From positions 16,352 through 80,351 of the forward strand of contig JASAND010026212.1 of NCBI GenBank assembly GCA_030248195.1: a stretch of DNA of 64,000 nt, written 5' to 3'. The notes under the pieces are model-generated. The model was not told the origin of the DNA. It saw only the letters and a list, made by a program, of their open reading frames with translations, and did not search any database. A program made the position numbers and the translations under genes. The stretch is from Trissonchulus latispiculum (Eukaryota > Nematoda > Enoplea > Enoplida > Ironidae). Shown here piece by piece: positions 11,908 to 20,390 of this stretch. Position 1 is the first letter of the stretch; each line of letters opens with the position of its first letter.

Positions 11908-12199
11908 TGAAATGGCTCCGGAGTCTTTCCTTGGACTCCGCCTTTAGGATATCCCCCTTTTCAAATCCGCTATTTCTCTTGGTGACCGCTGGTAAACACT
12001 ATGGTCTTCAAGCCCAGGCAGACAATTTTTATTGATTTAGGTCAGGTGGTAGAATCTGGCAACCTTGGCGTTTCAGGAAGATAAATTCTCCAGCTGTCGT
12101 TCGGAGAGCGCTTCCCCGCTCTCCAATTATGCGGACATTTTTACGGGCTATAATTTCGAGAAGAAGCTGTTTTCATCTGCTACGGACAAACCACTAGCA

Positions 12200-12860
12200 T
12201 ACCGACGGCATTTTTATTGTTTGGAAGGGTTCTTGTGACGGTTCGGACAGCTTTTTACTGCTGACCAACAGTCTGGTACGCTCAATCAAGTTGAAGGTAG
12301 AGGTGGAATGAATAAAGCAAACGTTTTGGATTTATCAGTGGAAATTCGTGACGGTCGCATCGTCACAGGACTCTTCACAAAGCCTACCGCACTAGATAAT
12401 AACTTCATTCTGAATCTTGGCATCCTCACCAGCACAGGCTACCCATTGCGTACAGCCTGGCTCTAAGGATGTGTCGTATCTGTTCCGACCATGGAACTGC
12501 GAAGCTCCGGTGCGATTTGCTCAAAGAAGATCTGGTGAAGAGGGGAAATCCCGGAGGTGGAGTCCAAAGAAGAATCTCCAGAGACCTTTCAATCAGCCGA
12601 GATCAGTTAGCTTCCAGGCCTATCCTGGATTCAGAGTATTTGAAACAATTCAATCTTGCGTTACCTTACCATTCTGATTTAGGACATTGTTGGTGGTCAC
12701 AATTTCTGTCACTTTATGGTTAAAATGAGCTTGTTTTGGAAACAACCACACAACGTGCCAACGTGCTTGCTCGAGCGAAATTGGACGATTCACTTTGCCC
12801 ACGGTCTTCCGGAATATCGCAGAATTGGGCACCTTTAAATGTGGGTGAAATTGTGTACTT
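12200..12860 (+). pseudogene. Penelope-like reverse transcriptase fragment (copy B)
   Basis: Across shifting frames one reads a YRRHFYCLEG-like stretch, then LDLSVEIRDGRIVTG and LFTKPT, then CRICSDHGTAKLRCDLLKED, LVKRGNPGG and ISRDLSISRD. These follow the order of PLE reverse transcriptase from the palm end through the thumb. Several frameshifts and stops separate them, so it cannot be translated as one protein. Confidence 0.6.
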
Positions 12861-13261
12861 TGCTCCTCCATATGGTCGACAATCGCGTTAAAAACCTCAG
12901 ACACCGGATTAGCCTACCGGGCACGAGGGAAGTTCAATTGTAAAAGCACTGTGGCGGTGTTTTGGCGGAAATAGAGGGATGGACATCTCAACATTTCAGG
13001 GAAACAGCAAACTCTCGTTCCCAGCGATTGCACGGTCACCGACATGATATTTGTAAAATGGGTGGGAATAAACCAGAGTTGGCAAATGGGACGAATTCTC
13101 CGATCCCATCCCATCCCATCCCACCAGATTTTTAAATTCACCGTCCCATCCCATCCCATTTGTCCGAACTTGCTTTTTCCAATCCCAAATAATCCCACTT
13201 GTAATATTTGACCTTACAATCGCTGTAGCATTGAAATTTTAATATTGGCATAAGGTCTTAA

Positions 13262-15045
13262 GGTGGTGGCATCCTTTTGTGAGGGGAATTTTGAAACGCA
13301 ATAAACTTTCGCAATTTTGCGAGTTGGAATAGTTTGACACATTGTTTCGAAGCTTATAATCAGTAAATACGAAAAACCAAAATTTGCAAAAAAACAAGCA
13401 AAATGTTTTGAATACCAACTGAATATAGACCATCAAACATTGAATATCGATTTCTCAAAACTATAGAATCGGGCAAAATTTCATTTTGTGTCATGATATG
13501 AAGGACATGTCGGTCGAAGGAAATTTCATGGATTTGGCTCGCCAGGTCTTAATACTCCAGAAAATCCGCCAAATGTGCGATTACACGAAAGTTTGCAACT
13601 TAGCATTGAGTATTCTCGCAGCTGGTGAAGTTCAAGTCAAGAAAAGTCCCTCCGCAATACTGCAAATTTTCGTCCTGCCAAAGCTTACGCGAATCCTTTG
13701 GTGTATTTTTTAGAAGTGGATATTTAAAACAAAATAATCTCAGTTTTGCCAAATGGCTGTTTCGGACAAATCCCTAGCTTAAAGCAACGAACTCCAGCTA
13801 GGCATTAATAAAATGTGCAATTCGATTGTATAAATTGAGTAGTATATAAGTAAATTAATAGGACTAAATCGATTGAGTATCAAAATTCTCCGTAAGAATT
13901 GGCAGTAATTTTGACAAAACTGAATTCTTCAAGAATTGCCATTTTTGACCTCCAAAATCATTTTTGGCTTATACCAACTTAAGGGGCCCCGCTTTGGAGT
14001 AATTGTTTCGACCATCTCCAATTTAACTCATTTATATTTTATTGTCTAAGTAGGGGATATATAATAGTTTATAAAACTTAAGCCGCATCTCCTTCGGTTA
14101 TTGAGAAAATTCACCTTAGCCATGCCTACGCCTCGGGTAATTGCGATATGCAATTATTCATTGCCATGCCGTGGACCCAGTACAAAATTTGGTATGGCAC
14201 ACCCCTCATAGCGAAAGCAACTGGGGTGTGGCACTAAGGAAAAATTCACCTGAAAGCTGAGGTCTGCTGTTTGAAGTTAGCGAACTGACGAAAGTCGCCA
14301 AATTCTGTCGGTTTTGGTGCGCTTTTTGTGACCAAAAAATTATGGTCATTAAGTTTTGTTTAGCTGCATATATATTATAGAGGTCCTAACTAAAAATTCT
14401 AATTCCACAGTGGCACAGTACATGTATAAAGGTTTGAAACGATACCCAATGTTGCTTGGAATTGTAGAGATTTTTTGCCGCAGAAATTAAGTTTTTTTCT
14501 GTAAAATAGTGAAAATTGCTGATTTTTACCGACAGGCATTTTACGACCAGGCTATATTGCAAAATTGCATATTTCTGCACTTCAACATATTTATTCATAT
14601 TTATAAAAACTAGCAAGAATTTGCTTTAATTGACTGCAGACCTCTCGTACTCGCTCATATTCAAATTGCACACAGTTGATGGTTCGAACTTGCAGAGAAC
14701 TGAATAAAACAACTCAAAATTTGAGCTTATGCACGACATTATGTGGTTAGTACTTAGTTTATGTGTGAAAATGAACGAAATCCGTGATCTAAAAATCATT
14801 CATGATCGACCCCCCCTTACCTCTTCTACCTGCTAGCTTAACATATAGCTCAAAGGCCGTAAAAGCGAATTAACCAATTAGGTGTATCAACGACGAACTG
14901 AGAGAATAGTGGCTGATCTGTCACCTAAAAATGCGGGACTGGTCCCAGAATGATAAAAGAGCACGATATTTGGAAAGTTTCATCAACTTTCATCATAAAA
15001 ATTGGAGCCTGTAAGGTTACATTTACACAAAGCGATACCAGCACC
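13262..15045 (+). mobile_element. TTAA-family A element, interrupted by a family B element
   Basis: The outer sequence runs from TTAA|GGTGGTGGCATCC to GATACCAGCACC|TTAA, with TTAA at 13,258-13,261 and 15,046-15,049. It matches the 1.0-kb uninterrupted copy at 56,120-57,127, minus the 834-base block at 13,983-14,816. The TTAA target suggests a piggyBac-like or Kolobok-like non-autonomous element. No coding frame is present. Confidence 0.75.
13983..14816 (+). mobile_element. TTAA-family B element nested in family A
   Basis: It begins after TTAA (13,979-13,982) with GGGGCCCCGC and ends GATCGACCCCCCC followed by TTAC, a one-base change from TTAA. The left 60 bases (tttcgaccatctccaattt) match the copy at 50,032-51,248. 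It is absent from the family A copy at 56 kb, which shows it is an insertion. Confidence 0.65.
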
Positions 15046-15860
15046 TTAAAGAGCTGCATGCTTTGTTTGCTGGTAGTCATCAAAACGCCAATCATGAAAT
15101 TGAACAGACATTAGTAGTATAGTGTCCGGTTTTCGAGCCGCACTCCGGGATTGGATTTCCCCCGGGTTATTACGTCATCCCTGTGTCAATAAGTTTTTCC
15201 TCCTGCCCTTGGTTTCCTTGGTTTTTGCACTGTATGACGTCACTACCCTTTCTCCTTCTTTTCCTTGTGTTCTTCACCCTTGTCCCTTCACCACCACCCC
15301 TCTGTGTTCTTCCCCCGGGGCTTGGGACCCGGCGTCGGCCCATTACCGGAGGTTCTTGGGTTTTTCAAACTTCTAACTTCAAGTGCTTATATATCCTTGG
15401 TGCAGCATCATCCAATCAGGTTTCATAAAATTTTTATAAGGTGATTTTCAACGGTCCATAACTTTCTCATCCCTGATCCGATTTCGATGAAACAGATACC
15501 GTTCGATTCCTCTCCTCGAGCTCTACAAGTCTAGACCCAACACACTTAGTTTCAGCTAAATAAGGATTTTTATAATTTTTGGTGCAGCATCAACAAATCA
15601 GGTTTCATAAAATTTAGGAGTAATCTTTGACCGCCTATGGCTTTTTAACCTCTTATTTGATTCTTGTTAAATAACTTATTTACTTAGCTGCCTAACTTCT
15701 CTACCTGCCTACGCTAGTTGACCTATCCACCTACCTAAACCAGTTTTAATTCGATGTGTTTATGTATTTTTATGTGTTTTATATTGTTTATATTATATGT
15801 TTAGCTGTTTTATGTTTGTGTATTCATATTTTATGCACACATTTTCAATCAGATATACAA

Positions 15861-16226
15861 TTAGCCCTGAAGAGGACTGTTGGGATAAGGGGAGCAGAGA
15901 TGGAGGCGAAGTTTGGTTCCCAGGGTTTGAGCAAGGCTGTCGATAAGTGGAATTTGTTTCTGGTCAACCATCCAAAGGTCTACCAAATCGGGTCCTTCTA
16001 AAACTCCCAAAAATGGTAATCCAAAAGTTCCTTTAAATTTAAAAGTAGCCGATCTTCCATCCTCGATAGCTTTTTCCGGGGTGAAGTAACTTGGCGCACT
16101 GTAGTCCCAAATTTCCACCTCATTACTTTGAACACTGAACCAACACCACCAATACATTTTCGAGAGAGCTTTTGAAACCGACCACTCGCGACGACAGCAG
16201 GAGTCAAACTGACAATCTCCCATCAT
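15861..16226 (-). CDS. Hypothetical 121-aa protein encoded in the left TIR
   Basis: An open frame starting MMGDCQFDSCCRREWSVSK and ending in the middle of the TIR. It has no domain I recognise and its composition is not obviously repetitive. In the right TIR the same start at 18,312 is followed by two single-A insertions and a changed segment near 18,540, which break the frame. Only the left copy could therefore be expressed. It may be a small accessory gene duplicated with the TIR, or a chance frame. No splice or promoter evidence was found. Confidence 0.3.
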   Translation of the reverse strand: MMGDCQFDSCCRREWSVSKALSKMYWWCWFSVQSNEVEIWDYSAPSYFTPEKAIEDGRSATFKFKGTFGLPFLGVLEGPDLVDLWMVDQKQIPLIDSLAQTLGTKLRLHLCSPYPNSPLQG

Positions 16227-16479
16227 TTCACCCGTTTATATAGATTTTTGAATTAGCTAATAGTTGCTTGGCTTAACAATAGTTTGACCGTTTGCACAAA
16301 TTGGTATTATATGTTTTCAGTTTTCTTACCTATTCATTCAACCCACCTAAGTTCTGGGTCACTCCTTCTTTACACCAATCTTGCTCCGAACATATTTTTC
16401 CTAATGTTTTACAGAATTTTGTCTTTGCCTTAAATGCCCTGCCTTAACTTACTGACTGTTGTACCTTTGTGCTCTGAGT

Positions 16480-16530
16480 CACTCCATACTAGCTCCGAGT
16501 TAACACCGAGCATACACTGAGCCTACTCCC
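16480..16530. promoter_or_regulatory. Iteron-like cluster at the inner edge of the left TIR
   Basis: Spaced copies of a degenerate word around ctccgagt, acaccgagc and acactgagc. Matching clusters occur at 17,270-17,350 and 18,010-18,060. These could be binding sites for an element-encoded protein. The role is not proven. Confidence 0.4.
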
Positions 16531-16551
16531 CATTAACTAGTAATTTTCTAC

Positions 16552-17142
16552 TTATTCTTCCTCTTCCTGTTCATCAAATTGGTCCACCGTCTTTTCAGGT
16601 AGTACCACTGTGCTCAAATTGGAGTTCTTTTCTATGGCACGTCTGAGGGCTTCTTCATCAGAATACTTTGCCTCATACTCTATTTGTTTGGTCAGAATTT
16701 CATCAATTATTGGATCATCGAGGAACCCCTTACAACGTTGGATGTGAAAGTAGATTTTTCTATTTAGTTCAGCTCGGATCCTAGGTCGGACTTCATTGTA
16801 AGCCTCAATTTCAGCCTCAGCATCATCATGGCCGTCTGCAACGTATTCATTTGCTAACCTAGTTATTCTACCTTCGAACCTCTCTTCAGACTGCCTGACA
16901 AGCTCATCCCAAAACTTGCCAATGTCAGTTGGCTCATAGATCTCTCCACAACTCGAGTCACTACTGTCTGAACATTTGGTACTTGTCTCTGATTCGGACT
17001 CATCATACTCTGATTCAGACTCATCATACTCAGGTTGGGCACTGTGAAGGTTTTGAACATGACGTTGTAGGTTGAACGCCCTGGTGAACGTCTGGCCACA
17101 AGTGCCACATTGGTATGGTTTGTAATATTCACAACTAGACAT
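16552..17142 (-). CDS. C2H2 zinc-finger protein, cargo of the Polinton-like element
   Basis: An intact 196-codon frame starting MSSCEYYKPYQCGTCGQTF. One classical C2H2 finger spans residues 12-33 (C12, C15, H28, H33, with TFTRAFNLQRH between). Residues 37-70 are very acidic and serine-rich with a repeated YDESESE motif. Residues 75-165 are charged and probably helical (FWDELVRQ, RIRAELNRKIYFHIQR), and the tail is acidic (DEQEEEE). The last codons and stop lie in the inner edge of the left TIR. C2H2 proteins with a charged helical C-terminal region occur as accessory genes in some Polinton-like elements, but that link is my inference from the location. The fingertip suggests binding to DNA or another nucleic acid. 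It is the only gene-sized frame in the element and has no disabling change. Confidence 0.7.
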   Translation of the reverse strand: MSSCEYYKPYQCGTCGQTFTRAFNLQRHVQNLHSAQPEYDESESEYDESESETSTKCSDSSDSSCGEIYEPTDIGKFWDELVRQSEERFEGRITRLANEYVADGHDDAEAEIEAYNEVRPRIRAELNRKIYFHIQRCKGFLDDPIIDEILTKQIEYEAKYSDEEALRRAIEKNSNLSTVVLPEKTVDQFDEQEEEE

Positions 17143-17269
17143 GTTTGTTCTGAATGAGTTTCAATATACGCTTTATAGACTTGATGTCGCTTTGTCCTTG
17201 TTGTCTGTGCTTTTATTGATTTCGCTTGGTGCTTTTATGTCCTTTGTCTTTCGTGCTTTTACTGATTTA

Positions 17270-17350
17270 GAGTCACTCCAAGCCTACTCCGAGCCAACAC
17301 CGAGTATACACTGAGCATACACCGAGCTTACACCGAGCTTGCACAGAGTC
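17270..17350. promoter_or_regulatory. Iteron-like cluster upstream of the zinc-finger gene
   Basis: At least five copies of (c)accgag(c/t) or (c)actgagc, spaced 10-13 bases apart, lie about 130-200 bases upstream of the zinc-finger start codon. The same words recur at both inner TIR edges. A link to autoregulation by the zinc-finger product is speculative. Confidence 0.45.
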
Positions 17351-17440
17351 GTTTGAATGTTGGAGTAATGTTGATGAATTTCGTAGAACAATTTCTACTT
17401 TTATTGATTTCGGTCGGTGCTTTTATGTGTTTATATGCAC

Positions 17441-17547
17441 AATTTACGCTTTTATTGATTCACAGTACTCGAAGTCGTCGCGTCGAATTGGCCCGCCAAT
17501 CTAGACATGACTAACTTCGAGTACTGTGAATCAATAAAGCATAAATT
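17441..17547. repeat. Long hairpin in the element centre
   Basis: The arms 17,441-17,475 and 17,514-17,547 are reverse complements with two differences (core attgattcacagtactcgaa), separated by a 38-base GC-rich loop. It could be a nested MITE end pair, a recombination site or a terminator-like structure. It lies between the zinc-finger gene and the right TIR. Confidence 0.75.
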
Positions 17548-17559
17548 ATAAACACGCAC

Positions 17560-17966
17560 CGCCCATAAATTGCATTGGTCCGATTGTGCCCGTCAAATTG
17601 TACTCACGTGTCGAAAAAAGCACCGAACCAGCGCCAGCCGGCCGAGACCAGTTGCAGCCGAGGCTATAGCGAGCTCTTAAGCCTGTATGATTGTACCAAT
17701 GTGGCGCGGCGGGGGTGAATGTGGGAACAGGCGGTCGAAGTTCAGCCCAGTGTCGAGTGCGGGACGGGGCACCAGGGTTGGCGAGTTCGAAGGGGGAGCC
17801 ACGATGATGCTGAAAATTAATTTGAAGTCCGTGTCCCGAGCTGAGCTGAAATTATTTCTTTCCTCCAGCAGGGGAACAGAAAATGAGTCAATGCTTCGAA
17901 AAAGTGGCCGAAATAGGTTCAATTTTGATGAGCTCAGGAACGGAGCACAGGACAGGGGATAGAACG
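17560..17966. other. Unique centre of the Polinton-like element, right side
   Basis: GC-richer sequence with a 91-codon plus-strand frame (17,687-17,962) ending FNFDELRNGAQDRG. Just beyond it, in another frame, the words encode acidic residues like the end of the zinc-finger protein. A decayed duplicate of a gene end is possible, but I do not call a gene. Confidence 0.35.
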
Positions 17967-19428
17967 AGGAAGAGGAAAAATAAGTAGAAAATTACTAGTT
18001 AATGGGGAGCAAGCTCAGAGTATGCTCGATGTTAACTCGGAGCTAGTATGGAGTGACTCAGAGCACAAAGGTACAACAGTCAGTAAGTTAAGGCAGGGCA
18101 CTTCTAAGGCAAAGACAAGATTCTGTAAAACATTAGGAAAAATATGTTCGGAGCAAGATTGGTGTAAAGAAGGAGTGACCCAGAACTTAGGTGGGTTGAA
18201 TGAATAGGTAAGAAAACTGAAAACATATAATACCAATTTGTGCAAACGGTCAAACTATTGTTAAGCCAAGCAACTATTAGCTAATTCAAAAATCTATATA
18301 AACGGGTGAAAATGATGGGAGATTGTCAGTTTGACTCCTGCTGTCGTCGCGAGTGGTCGGTTTCAAAAAGCTCTCTCGAAAATGTATTGGTGGTGCTGGT
18401 TCAGTGTTCAAAGTAATGAGGTGGAAATTTGGGACTACAGTGCGCCAAGTTACTTCACCCCGGAAAAAAGCTATCGAGGATGGAAGATCGGCTACTTTTA
18501 AATTTAAAGGAACTTTTGGATTACCATTTTTGGGAGTTTTGTGTTGGACCCGATTTGGTAGACCTTTGGATGGTTGACCAGAAACAAATTCCACTTATCG
18601 ACAGCCTTGCTCAAACCCTGGGAACCAAACTTCGCCTCCATCTCTGCTCCCTTATCCCAACAGTCCTCTACAGGGCTAATTGTATATCTGATTGAAAATG
18701 TGTGCATAAAATATGAATACACAAACATAAAACAGCTAAACATATAATATAAACAATATAAAACACATAAAAATACATAAACACATCGAATTAAAACTGG
18801 TTTAGGTAGGTGGATAGGTCAACTAGCGTAGGCAGGTACGAGAAGTTAGGCAGCTAAGTAAATAAAGTTATTTAACAAGAATCAAATAAGAGTTAAAAAG
18901 CCATAGGCGGTCAAAGATTACTCCTAAATTTTATGAAACCTGATTTGTTGATGCTGCACCAAAAATTATAAAAATCCTTATTTAGCTGAAACTAAGTGTG
19001 TTGGGTCTAGACTTGTAGAGCTCGAGGAGAGGAATCGAACGGTATCTGTTTCATCGAAATCGGATCAGGGATGAGAAAGTTATGGACCGTTGAAAATCAC
19101 CTTATAAAAATTTTATGAAACCTGATTGGATGATGCTGCACCAAGGATATATAAGCACTTGAAGTTAGAAGTTTGAAAAACCCAAGAACCTCCGGTAATG
19201 GGCCGACGCCGGGTCCCAAGCCCCGGGGGAAGAACACAGAGGGGTGGTGGTGAAGGGACAAGGGTGAAGAACACAAGGAAAAGAAGGAGAAAGGGTAGTG
19301 ACGTCATACAGTGCAAAAACCAAGGAAACCAAGGGCAGGAGGAAAAACTTATTGACACAGGGATGACGTAATAACCCGGGGGAAATCCAATCCCGGAGTG
19401 CGGCTCGAAAACCGGACACTATACTACT
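17967..19428. repeat. Right terminal inverted repeat of the Polinton-like element
   Basis: Inverted partner of 15,113-16,568. Differences include extra A residues in two short A-runs near 18,367 and 18,467. These break the reading frame that is open in the left arm. Confidence 0.9.
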
Positions 19429-19762
19429 GACATTTTATGCCAAATTTACCAAAATATTGCACTTTGTCAAAATTTGGAAACGGTGTTTGAGGACAATTGT
19501 AAGGCAAAATAATCCCACAAAATCCCACTGATCCCACATGGGATGAGTTTTCAATCCCATCCCATCCCATCCCATGGGATCCCATCCCAGATGCCAACAC
19601 TGGAATAAACTGCTCTCTTCTGATTTCAGAGAACGAAATTATAAATTGGACGTTTTAGGTGCTAGAATTATAGGCAGTGCTGACGACGAAGTTTTAAGGA
19701 AGAAGAAAAAACAATGGACTCGCCAAATATTTACTGACTATCCGTTTGGAATCAGTTGGAAA

Positions 19763-20032
19763 CAGGGTTTTTTTGGTTTTCGGATTTGCGTCAACCTTGC
19801 GTCCCGCTAAATTTAAGTTGCGTCCCGTTAAGAAATTTTGCGTCCAGGCAGAAATTTTTGGAAAAAACGAAAACGAAAAAATTGGTACTGGAAACATTTA
19901 AAGTTTTTACTCTTACAAAAGTGAATTTTCTCCCGAAATAATGTTGCGTCTAGCTTGCGTTTCGCTAAAATTTCATTGCGTCCAGATAAGAAACTTTGCG
20001 TCCAGACGCAGATCTGGACGCAAAAAACCCTG
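19763..20032. mobile_element. 270-bp hAT-type MITE with GCGTCC array
   Basis: The ends CAGGGTTTTTT are inverted. A perfect 8-base duplication GTTGGAAA flanks the insert (19,755-19,762 and 20,033-20,040). TTGCGTCC words recur inside both ends. The insert is absent from the aligned PLE copy A, so it landed after the PLE. Confidence 0.85.
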
Positions 20033-20209
20033 GTTGGAAACATCAGTTGCGCTTTAACAAGTCCCCGCCGGAATCAGCCGAGTCTACATTACTGGCATCC
20101 ACCTTACTGCTGATTTGCCCTCCCAAACCATCTCTACCCACCAGCCCTGCCCCCCGGACCTCCCTCCGTTGTCCCGACAAAATCACAACCCTCTGTCGTC
20201 CATCCGAGC

Positions 20210-20262
20210 TCACGGACTCCTGATGAAAGGTTGCGGAAGCGCGAAACCGGTCTCAGAGTAAA
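20210..20262 (+). ncRNA. Possible hammerhead ribozyme-like motif of the PLE 3' region
   Basis: A CTGATGA box (20,220-20,226) is followed by a short GC helix and GAAA (20,243-20,246), the order of a hammerhead core. PLEs are known to carry such ribozymes. In copy A the corresponding helix GGTTCCGGAACC is better, but GAAA has become GAAG. Stem III and the cleavage site are not convincing, so this is a lead rather than a call. Confidence 0.3.
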
Positions 20263-20390
20263 GGTAAAGTATATTTTGAGTGTTCGCGTTTTGAACTGGA
20301 ATATTCACTTGAACTGTTGGAGTAGACATAAAATGGGGGTTCTTTCACAATGCCTCATCCATTTCAAAATGTTCATTTGCTAGTTCAAAA

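Larger units (their letters stand above)
9585..12030 (-). mobile_element. Penelope-like retroelement copy A, 5'-truncated
   Basis: The reverse complement of this segment aligns throughout with copy B/C on the plus strand (12,030-13,073 joined to 19,603-20,390). Read on the minus strand it covers the end of the reverse transcriptase region and linker (11,428-12,010), a non-coding 3' part (10,953-11,400) and a tail (9,585-9,673). A 1.28-kb SINE array interrupts the tail. Copies A and B face away from a common point near 12,030, so their truncated 5' ends abut. PLEs are reverse-transcriptase retroelements. This copy is inactive. Confidence 0.65.
15113..16568. repeat. Left terminal inverted repeat of the Polinton-like element
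   Basis: Reverse complement of 17,967-19,428 with only scattered one-base differences. It contains a promoter-like direct repeat, ttggtgcagcatca...tcaggtttcataaaat, at 15,392-15,430 and 15,580-15,613. The 81- and 84-codon frames near its outer end are identical in both arms but look non-coding. Confidence 0.9.
15113..19428. mobile_element. Non-autonomous Polinton/Maverick-like element with zinc-finger cargo
   Basis: A 4,316-base element with terminal inverted repeats of about 1.46 kb that look at least 98% identical. The ends read AGTAGTATAGTGTCCGG, starting with AG and a short AGT tandem. A perfect 6-base duplication GACATT flanks it (15,107-15,112 and 19,429-19,434). Long TIRs, AG ends and 6-base duplications are the known hallmarks of Polintons/Mavericks. 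These normally span 15-20 kb and encode protein-primed polymerase B, integrase, ATPase, protease and capsid proteins. None of those is present here. The only substantial gene is a C2H2 zinc-finger frame in the 1.4-kb unique centre. It would have to move using proteins supplied by a full-length relative. Confidence 0.8.
13074..19602. mobile_element. hAT-type MITE with (ATCCC)n ends, swollen by insertions
   Basis: The left end CAGAGTTGGCAAATGGGA and the right end, in reverse complement CAGTGTTGGCATCTGGGA, are inverted repeats. They are flanked by a perfect 8-base duplication GAATAAAC (13,066-13,073 and 19,603-19,610), the signature of hAT elements. Just inside both ends lie ATCCC/GGGAT arrays. 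After subtracting the TTAA element (13,262-15,045) and the Polinton-like element (15,113-19,428), only about 430 bases remain. It was therefore a non-autonomous MITE before it was invaded. Confidence 0.85.
12030..20390 (+). mobile_element. Penelope-like retroelement copy B/C, split by insertions
   Basis: The 12,030-13,073 part and the 19,603-20,390 part are one element. Removing 13,074-19,602 restores continuity with copy A across the junction (aataaac, ctgctctctt). A second 270-base insertion lies at 19,763-20,032. The left part encodes decayed reverse transcriptase: a frame near 12,310-12,400 contains LDLSVEIRDGRIVTGLFTKPT, a PLE thumb-region signature. The right part is the 3' non-coding region and tail. 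Confidence 0.65.

Noticed and set aside
15122..15428. 84- and 81-codon frames in the outer TIR, mirrored at 19,113-19,419
   Set aside because: Overlapping frames in the same T/C-rich tract. They are identical in both arms simply because the arms are identical, and no domain was recognised.
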